The translations under genes were made by a program, and so were the position numbers. Below, piece after piece: positions 58,480 through 64,000 of a DNA stretch of 64,000 nt. This DNA is from Acinetobacter boissieri. Its GTDB lineage: Bacteria > Pseudomonadota > Gammaproteobacteria > Pseudomonadales > Moraxellaceae. The notes beneath the pieces are model-generated. The model had not been told where the DNA came from and made no database searches. It saw only the letters and a program-made list of their open reading frames with translations. Location: NCBI RefSeq assembly GCF_900096955.1, contig NZ_FMYL01000003.1, positions 62,001 to 126,000 of the forward strand. The letters are read 5' to 3'. Position 1 is the stretch's first letter; every line of letters starts with the position of its first letter.

Positions 58480-60315
58480 TTACTCGACCAAGAAGCCACC
58501 TGTTTGTTTTTTCCACAAGTTGGCATATACGCCGTTATGTTCAAGGAGTTCCGCATGCGAGCCTTGCTCAATAATATCGCCTTGGTCTAACACAATAATC
58601 CGATCCATTTGTGCAATGGTAGAGAGTCTGTGTGCTATAGCAATGACCGTTTTGTCTTGCATAAGCTCAGTTAAGTTCTGTTGAATAATGCTTTCAGCAT
58701 CTGAGTCTAAAGCACTGGTTGCCTCATCTAAAATAAGAATCGGTGCATTTTTCAGTAAAACTCTTGCAATGGCAATACGTTGGCGTTGACCGCCAGATAA
58801 TTTTACACCTCGCTCACCTACTTCAGCCTCTAAACCAACTCGGCCTTTACTATCAATTAAAAATGGTAAGAAATCTTCAATATGCGCCTGTTTGAGTACC
58901 TTTTGAACATCTTGATCTGAAGCATCTAACTTACCATATTTAATATTTTCTTGAATAGAACGGTGCAACAGTGAAGTATCTTGGGTAACTAGCGCAATAC
59001 AATGTCTTAAACTTTCTTGTTGAACTTTAGAAATGTCTTGACCATCTATTTTAATCGCACCACTTTTTACATCATAAAAGCGTAATAGTAGCTGAATAAG
59101 TGTAGATTTACCTGCACCTGAGCGACCGACCACACCAATTTTCTCACCTGCTTTTATGGTAAAACTCAAGCCATTAAAAACATGTTTTTTATGGTATGAA
59201 AATGCCACATCATCAAACTTAATCTCACCTCGTTTTAAATCAAGTGGTTTTGCATCTTCAACATCTGTAATCAGTACTGGCTTACTTAAAGTTTTTTTAC
59301 CATCTTGAATGGTTCCTACATTTTCAAACAATCCTGCCAATTGCCACATAATAAACTCACTCAAACTACTGAGTTTTAAAATCATGGCTGTTGCGGCTGC
59401 AATCACCCCCACACCAATTTGACCGTGTTGCCATAAATAAATGGCTGTACCAAGCACACCAATAAAAAGCACTGCACTCATGAATTTCAAACATATTTCA
59501 AACCCTGTAGTGAGTCGAAACATTTTCAGCAGTGCAGTTAGAAAACCATTCATAGATGATTTACTGTAATCTAGCTCTTGCTGTGTATGTGCAAAGAGTT
59601 TTACTGTTTGAATATTGGTATAAGTGTCTGTAATGTGACCTGTAATGATTGAACGTGTATTTGCCGTATCCTGTGCAGCTTTTCCAAGCTTAGGTACAAA
59701 GTAAAAAATAGCAATAATAAAAATAACAAACCAAATAAATAACGGCACTAGTAGTTGAGGCGATGTTGCTCCTAGCAAAATGCTAATCGACAAGAAATAC
59801 ACTAAAATATGAATGATTACTTCAGTAATAATGAGAAAGAAATCTCTGACTGCCCATGCGGTCTGCAATACCTTTGCAGTCAATTTCCCTGAAAACTCAC
59901 TACTAAAAAAATCTAAACTCTGTTGTAAAAAAATATTGTGAAAACGCCAGCGTAATCGCATTGGAAACAGTGGCACTAAAATTTGATGCTTTACCATAGA
60001 CAGCACAGATACCACGACTACATTCAATAACAGTAACATGACCAATTGAATCAATTGTACTTTATAGTCTTGCAAAAAATGTGTTGGTGTACTTGCATTA
60101 ATCCAGTTAATAATATCGCCCATAGCACTAAATAAATAGGCTTCTAAAGCAGAAGTGATTGCTGTTAATACCACAGCAATCAGTAAATATTTTCTTACAC
60201 CATCGGTACATTCCCATAAAAAAGCAAAAAACTTGTCAGGCAATGGCGTGTTCTTATATTGGTCGGGGTATGGATTTACCCTTTGCTCCAACCAATCCAG
60301 CAACTTACTTTTCAT
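58480..60315 (-). CDS. ABC transporter ATP-binding/permease (type I exporter)
   Basis: 611 residues from ATG 60315 (MKSKLLDWLEQRVNPYP). Half-transporter: six membrane helices (about 45-310) and a C-terminal ATPase with GRSGAGKST, LSGGQRQRIAIARVLL, ILILDEATSALD and the His switch in IAHRLST. Closest in layout to MsbA- or Atm1-like multidrug/lipid exporters; the substrate cannot be told. It may work as a homodimer. Ends with its own terminator, 450 bases from uvrB. Confidence 0.9.
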   Translation of the reverse strand: MKSKLLDWLEQRVNPYPDQYKNTPLPDKFFAFLWECTDGVRKYLLIAVVLTAITSALEAYLFSAMGDIINWINASTPTHFLQDYKVQLIQLVMLLLLNVVVVSVLSMVKHQILVPLFPMRLRWRFHNIFLQQSLDFFSSEFSGKLTAKVLQTAWAVRDFFLIITEVIIHILVYFLSISILLGATSPQLLVPLFIWFVIFIIAIFYFVPKLGKAAQDTANTRSIITGHITDTYTNIQTVKLFAHTQQELDYSKSSMNGFLTALLKMFRLTTGFEICLKFMSAVLFIGVLGTAIYLWQHGQIGVGVIAAATAMILKLSSLSEFIMWQLAGLFENVGTIQDGKKTLSKPVLITDVEDAKPLDLKRGEIKFDDVAFSYHKKHVFNGLSFTIKAGEKIGVVGRSGAGKSTLIQLLLRFYDVKSGAIKIDGQDISKVQQESLRHCIALVTQDTSLLHRSIQENIKYGKLDASDQDVQKVLKQAHIEDFLPFLIDSKGRVGLEAEVGERGVKLSGGQRQRIAIARVLLKNAPILILDEATSALDSDAESIIQQNLTELMQDKTVIAIAHRLSTIAQMDRIIVLDQGDIIEQGSHAELLEHNGVYANLWKKQTGGFLVE

Positions 60316-60392
60316 TATTTTTCCCAGTATTATCAATATTTTATATTATAAAAGCACCACACAAATTGAGTATTATTGTCATTATAATGAAA

Positions 60393-60415
60393 AAAGCCCC
60401 TATGCTAGGGGCTTT
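60393..60415 (-). terminator. Intrinsic terminator of the TonB operon
   Basis: AAAGCCCCTA (60393-60402) pairs with TAGGGGCTTT (60406-60415), loop TGC. It follows the last exbD and a T-run lies on the minus strand. Confidence 0.88.
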
Positions 60416-60439
60416 AAAATATAGATTTTACTTCATGGT

Positions 60440-60859
60440 TTACTCACCATTCATAATGCCCATATTTTTTACACCCAATCGCTGTGCAGCTGCCATAACC
60501 AATGCAACATCTTTATAAGAAGCTTGCGCTTCTGGTTTAATGTGCACTTGATCTTGTTCAGCTTGTTTAGAAACAGCTGTCAATCTTGCTTCTAATATTG
60601 TTTTGTCTGCAACACGTTCACCATTCCACAAAATATCACCGTTTGGTTTAATGTTAATGGTAACGACCTCTGGTGGTTTTTCATTCGTTGGTGGTGATGG
60701 CGCAGGCATATTAATATTAATTGCATTATTTGGAATTGGAATTGTGATAATGAACATAATGATCAAAACCAACATGACATCAATTAATGGTGTCATGTTG
60801 ACTTCTAACATTACATCACCATCATCATCTGAGCTACTTGGGCTCGGCGTCATTCCCAT
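60440..60859 (-). CDS. exbD2: Biopolymer transport protein ExbD, second copy
   Basis: 139 residues. One N-terminal membrane helix (MTPLIDVMLVLIIMFIITIPIP, with the conserved Asp near residue 27) and a periplasmic domain ending GVKNMGIMNGE. The helix Asp is thought to carry protons in the ExbB-ExbD motor. 22 bases behind the first exbD, same operon. Confidence 0.93.
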   Translation of the reverse strand: MGMTPSPSSSDDDGDVMLEVNMTPLIDVMLVLIIMFIITIPIPNNAININMPAPSPPTNEKPPEVVTINIKPNGDILWNGERVADKTILEARLTAVSKQAEQDQVHIKPEAQASYKDVALVMAAAQRLGVKNMGIMNGE

Positions 60860-60881
60860 AACATTCTCCTTTCAATTCACC

Positions 60882-61307
60882 CTAACCACGTGCAGGCGGT
60901 TGAGTAACAAATGATATTTTTATGATGCCAGCTTGTTGCACAGTTTCAATAACTTTGCCAATTGACTCAAAGTGTGTCTGTTGATCACCACGAATATGTA
61001 CTTCTGGTTGTGGTCGCTTCACTGAATTTTCTTTCAGTTTGCTCAACAATGTATCTTGATTTGGTATGTACTGTTCATTCCAAAAGACTTGACCATCTTT
61101 ATTTACCGCAAGCGTAATATTATCCGCTTTTGCTGCATACTTTTGGTCAACTTCTTCTGGTAATTTCACAGGAATTGTATGCGTCACTACTGGTACTGTG
61201 ATTAAGAAAATAATGAGCAGTACTAGCATGACGTCGACCAATGGTGTGGTGTTAATGACGCCAATTACGTCATCATCATCACCCTCAGAACCAACGTTCA
61301 TTCCCAT
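60882..61307 (-). CDS. exbD: Biopolymer transport protein ExbD, first copy
   Basis: 141 residues from ATG 61307; the ORF opening at 61400 lies inside exbB. GGAG of the ribosome site is within the exbB C-terminal codons, so translation is coupled. An acidic start (GDDDDVIGVINTTPLVDVMLVLLIIF) leads into the single helix, with the conserved Asp. It differs clearly from the second copy, so the two may serve different TonB complexes or act as a heteromeric pair. Confidence 0.93.
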   Translation of the reverse strand: MGMNVGSEGDDDDVIGVINTTPLVDVMLVLLIIFLITVPVVTHTIPVKLPEEVDQKYAAKADNITLAVNKDGQVFWNEQYIPNQDTLLSKLKENSVKRPQPEVHIRGDQQTHFESIGKVIETVQQAGIIKISFVTQPPARG

Positions 61308-61311
61308 AGTT

Positions 61312-62214
61312 TTACTCCACAGTTTTTGATTTTGGTTGAGCAGGTGCTTCACCAGAAACCATGTTTCCACTGAGAGCAACGGCATGCACGTCTGCACCAA
61401 ATGAACGAACTTCTTCTAAAATTGCTTTATTACGACGAATTAACCAGTTATAACCCAGTACCGCAGGTACCGCAACTGCAAGACCAATTGCTGTCATAAT
61501 CAATGCTTCACCTACAGGGCCAGCAACTTTATCAATAGACGCTTGACCAGATACGCCAATCGCTGTTAGTGCATGGTAAATACCCCATACTGTACCAAAT
61601 AAACCAATAAATGGAGATGTTGAGCCCACTGTTGCTAAAAATGCAAGGCCACCGGCTAAACGACTTTGTACTTTCTCTACAGCACGTTGGATAGTCATCG
61701 TTACCCAAGTATTGAAATCAATCTTGTCTAACATGTGACTGCCGTGGTTTTGTGTAGATGAATGTGCTTTTTCAGCAATGAAACGATACGCACTTTTTTG
61801 ATCTAGTGTTTTTGCACCTTGCTCTATTGTACTTGCACTCCAAAACTTTTGGCGTGCCAACTGACCTTGCTTTTTCACTTGTTGTTGTTCAAGGAACTTG
61901 GTCACAATGATATACCATGTACCTGCAGACATCAGTAACATAATAATTAAAGTACCACGAGCAACGAAGTCACCTTCACGCCATACTGCACCTAAACCAT
62001 ACGGATTTTCCACTTTCTCTGAAGTAGCTGCAGCAGCTGGCGGTGTAGGTTGAACTGAAGAAGATACCATAGCAGGTGCTTTTTGCTCTGTTACTACTTG
62101 TGATGCAGCAGGTTTTTCTTCTGCCATGCTGTAAGTAGATACAAAACTTGCACTACATAGTGCAACCATTGCAGAGGCTTTTGCGACTTTTTTCAATAAA
62201 GATGCTTTTTCCAT
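61312..62214 (-). CDS. exbB: Biopolymer transport protein ExbB with signal-like N-terminus
   Basis: 300 residues, longer than E. coli ExbB (244). A predicted signal peptide (LLKKVAKASAMVALCSASFVSTYSMAEEKP) and an Ala/Pro linker precede the three-helix core: GTLIIMLLMSAGTWYIIV, the conserved GLAFLATVGSTSPFIGLFGTVWGIYHAL and EALIMTAIGLAVAVPAVLGYN. This long form occurs in Acinetobacter and Xanthomonas-type systems. Provides the proton channel that powers TonB. Confidence 0.93.
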   Translation of the reverse strand: MEKASLLKKVAKASAMVALCSASFVSTYSMAEEKPAASQVVTEQKAPAMVSSSVQPTPPAAAATSEKVENPYGLGAVWREGDFVARGTLIIMLLMSAGTWYIIVTKFLEQQQVKKQGQLARQKFWSASTIEQGAKTLDQKSAYRFIAEKAHSSTQNHGSHMLDKIDFNTWVTMTIQRAVEKVQSRLAGGLAFLATVGSTSPFIGLFGTVWGIYHALTAIGVSGQASIDKVAGPVGEALIMTAIGLAVAVPAVLGYNWLIRRNKAILEEVRSFGADVHAVALSGNMVSGEAPAQPKSKTVE

Positions 62215-62247
62215 GTTCGTCTTCCAAATCTATTTAAATGTATAAAC

Positions 62248-62964
62248 TTAATCAAGTTTAAAGGTATATTCCAAACTAATTGATCCAGCTACAGCAGAAC
62301 CATCTTTCATTGCAGGTGCAAATACGCATTTTTTATATGCATTTACAGTTGCTTTATCTAAGTTTCTAGACCCAGATGATTTTGCAACTTTTGCATTCGC
62401 AACATGACCATCAGCGCCAACATCAAGCTCTAATTTCACAGTACCTTGCTCTTCATTTGCAAGCGCTTCTTGAGGGTACTGCGGTGTTGGACAGCTTGCC
62501 GAAGCACTTCCTGATACACCTTTTGTTTCACCTTTTGGCTTTTCAGGTGCTGGTGGCGCAGGTGTTGCAGTCACCTCTTTTGCAGGTGGACTCGGTGGTG
62601 CTTTTACTTCACTTTGTGTCGTCACCTTCGGTGCATCTGCCTGTACTGGCGGTGCAATTTGTGGTTTTGGCACAAATGGTGCTGGTTTTACTGGTTTAGG
62701 CGTTGGTTTCGGATCAGGTTTTGGAACAACTTTTTCCTTAACAGGTTTCGGTGTTTCTTTCGGCTGTATAATCGGTTTAGGCGGTGGTGGTGGCTTTACA
62801 GGTTGAATAATTTGCATTTCAACCGGCGGCTCGACTGGTTTAATAATTGGTTTATCAAGACCTGTTACTAAGGCATAAATTAACAAGCCGTGAAGTAAAA
62901 CAACTATTCCTATTCCTATGAATCGCTTTGTAGAACGTTCTTTGCCGTCCTGTGAAAAATTCAT
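62248..62964 (-). CDS. tonB: Energy transducer TonB
   Basis: 238 residues from ATG 62964. A single N-terminal helix (IGIGIVVLLHGLLIYALV) retains the His needed for coupling to ExbB-ExbD. A long Pro/Lys-rich spacer covers about 40-135, and the C-terminal TonB box-binding domain starts near SASCPTPQYPQEALANEEQGTVKLE and ends GSISLEYTFKLD. First gene of tonB-exbB-exbD-exbD, just behind the TonB-dependent receptor. Confidence 0.94.
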   Translation of the reverse strand: MNFSQDGKERSTKRFIGIGIVVLLHGLLIYALVTGLDKPIIKPVEPPVEMQIIQPVKPPPPPKPIIQPKETPKPVKEKVVPKPDPKPTPKPVKPAPFVPKPQIAPPVQADAPKVTTQSEVKAPPSPPAKEVTATPAPPAPEKPKGETKGVSGSASASCPTPQYPQEALANEEQGTVKLELDVGADGHVANAKVAKSSGSRNLDKATVNAYKKCVFAPAMKDGSAVAGSISLEYTFKLD

Positions 62965-62986
62965 AATAGTTGCACCTATATTGCAA

Positions 62987-63014
62987 GCAGCCAAATATAA
63001 AATATATTGGCTGC
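62987..63014 (-). terminator. Hairpin between the receptor gene and tonB
   Basis: GCAGCCAA (62987-62994) pairs with TTGGCTGC (63007-63014) around a 12-base AT loop. No T-run follows on the minus strand, so it may attenuate and not stop the receptor transcript before tonB. Confidence 0.4.
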
Positions 63015-63058
63015 CAAGTTCACAATTAATCGTTGGATAAACTTGAAAGTTTTACCAA

Positions 63059-64000
63059 TTAAAATTTATATGTTACACGACCAAAGTAGGTACGTCCCAT
63101 CGCATCACTATAACGTGCGTCATAGCCCATTTGGAAATTATCTACAACATTTGACTTCGGTGGCTGTGCATTTAACACATTTTTAATACCTAGAGTAATA
63201 CTGGTATTCTTAAAGCCAGTATACGAACCTGAAAGATTATACAGTGTATAATTTGATACTTTGTGGTTTTGATCACTTACGTTTTGATCTACATACCCTT
63301 TAAAGAAAGTTTGTTGTAAATTTAGGCTCCATGTGTCGTAGCTCCAGTTTACATTTGCATTATGTTTCCAACGAGTAATGACAGATCCAAAGTTTGAATT
63401 ATATTGACCAACAGCACTATACCACTGACCACCTTTTTCAGTTTGGAATTTATATCTATCTACATAAGTACCATCAATGCCTAGTGTTAAACGACCATAC
63501 TGAGACATTGGGCTACGCCATTGAATACCTAAATCTATACCAGATGTTTTCGTGCCGCCCATATTCTGTAGACTTTCATTCACATAATCTAAAGAACCAT
63601 CTGATTTACGTACATAGTTTGCCGCATATTTTACAGGATCTGAGAAAATTGCGCTTTCTGTAGGAGCACTTACCTGATTTTTGACTTCAATATTAAAGTA
63701 GTCTACAGATAATACGACATTTTTAATTGGCTCATACACAAAACCAACCGTAAATGTTTTTGATTTTTCTGCCTCTAGGCTTGAATTACCACCAGTTTTG
63801 GCATAGAACTGTGTATTACAGTCGCGTACTGCATTACCACCAGCAGTAGGTGTACCACCTTTACACAGCACAGGGTCATTCCAGCTCGCCGCAGTATAGG
63901 TTTTATAGTTGGCACTATGCATTTCATACAAACTTGGTGCACGGAAGCCTGTAGAGAAGCTACCACGCATCATAAACTGTTTTACCGGTTCCCAACGTAA
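63059..64000 (-). CDS. TonB-dependent outer-membrane receptor, C-terminal part
   Basis: Gene runs off the right edge; the last 313 residues are visible. RWEPVKQFMMRGSFSTGFRAPSLYEMHS is the classic plug/barrel-repeat region, followed by many alternating beta strands and ending in an aromatic residue (RVTYKF), as expected for a barrel inserted by the Bam machinery. CNTQFYAKTGGNSSLEAEKSKTFTVGFVYEP is also typical. Substrate cannot be told from this part; position before tonB-exbBD suggests shared control. Confidence 0.9.
   Translation of the reverse strand, partial: LRWEPVKQFMMRGSFSTGFRAPSLYEMHSANYKTYTAASWNDPVLCKGGTPTAGGNAVRDCNTQFYAKTGGNSSLEAEKSKTFTVGFVYEPIKNVVLSVDYFNIEVKNQVSAPTESAIFSDPVKYAANYVRKSDGSLDYVNESLQNMGGTKTSGIDLGIQWRSPMSQYGRLTLGIDGTYVDRYKFQTEKGGQWYSAVGQYNSNFGSVITRWKHNANVNWSYDTWSLNLQQTFFKGYVDQNVSDQNHKVSNYTLYNLSGSYTGFKNTSITLGIKNVLNAQPPKSNVVDNFQMGYDARYSDAMGRTYFGRVTYKF

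Noticed and set aside
60155-60518. Plus-strand ORFs over the ABC transporter start and exbD end
   Set aside because: They cross a strong terminator and overlap two well-supported genes.
62376-62871. Plus-strand ORFs rich in Leu/His/Trp/Arg opposite tonB
   Set aside because: They are antisense readings of the Pro/Lys-rich TonB spacer.

Overview
The window is a stretch of a low-GC gammaproteobacterial chromosome, most likely Acinetobacter or a close Moraxellaceae relative. The evidence is gene content and order: lepA-lepB-rnc-era-(small lipoprotein)-recO-pdxJ-miaE, purT-glnD-dapC, an AmvA/SmvA-type efflux pump next to its TetR repressor, a TusDCB/DsrC relay, and a tonB-exbB-exbD-exbD cluster behind a TonB-dependent receptor. 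No rRNA, tRNA, CRISPR array, transposase or prophage gene was recognised.

Layout. 0-7 kb: an eight-gene plus-strand block for translation, secretion and RNA processing. 7-19 kb: DUF2058 protein, ArsR-type regulator, amino-acid permease, Lrp-type regulator, the purT-glnD-dapC operon (nitrogen sensing and lysine synthesis), small envelope proteins and a BrnQ transporter. 19-27 kb: a type I methionine aminopeptidase, YagU-like protein, YchF, GST-like protein, sulfate-binding protein, cysteine desulfurase, a flavoprotein and a DUF2805 protein. 27.5 kb: a 28-bp site matching the E. coli dif site at 24 of 28 bases, so the window very probably contains the replication terminus. 27.7-34.6 kb: TetR/efflux pump pair, a hydroxyproline epimerase with a D-amino-acid dehydrogenase, a persulfide-dioxygenase-like enzyme with a TauE exporter, and sodA. 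34.6-35.75 kb is free of genes. 35.75-47 kb: ABC1 kinase, dctA, fumC, the sulfur relay, an aldehyde dehydrogenase, and aroQ-accB-accC. 47-64 kb is almost entirely minus strand: prmB-aroC, a DUF1615 lipoprotein with a HAD phosphatase, obgE-proB, rarD, a lipocalin, uvrB, an ABC exporter and the TonB energy-transduction genes.

The main hidden signal is a 12-bp word, AAATAGCCTAAG (usually followed by TAT), present five times, always between genes. The two copies left of dif lie on the plus strand and the three copies right of dif on the minus strand, so all five point at dif, from 7.6 to 11.2 kb away. They also bracket single genes (the aminopeptidase, the ABC1 kinase and dctA) as direct repeats. 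Either a polar terminus signal or a cassette boundary could explain this. I know of no described element with this sequence.

Other small-scale oddities: a 14-bp tandem duplication of the DUF2805 start site that creates a five-codon upstream ORF; a 13-bp hairpin in the leader of the RNase III gene; a 42-nt homopyrimidine tract ahead of the ABC1 kinase; and two 16-bp palindromes over the efflux-pump promoter.
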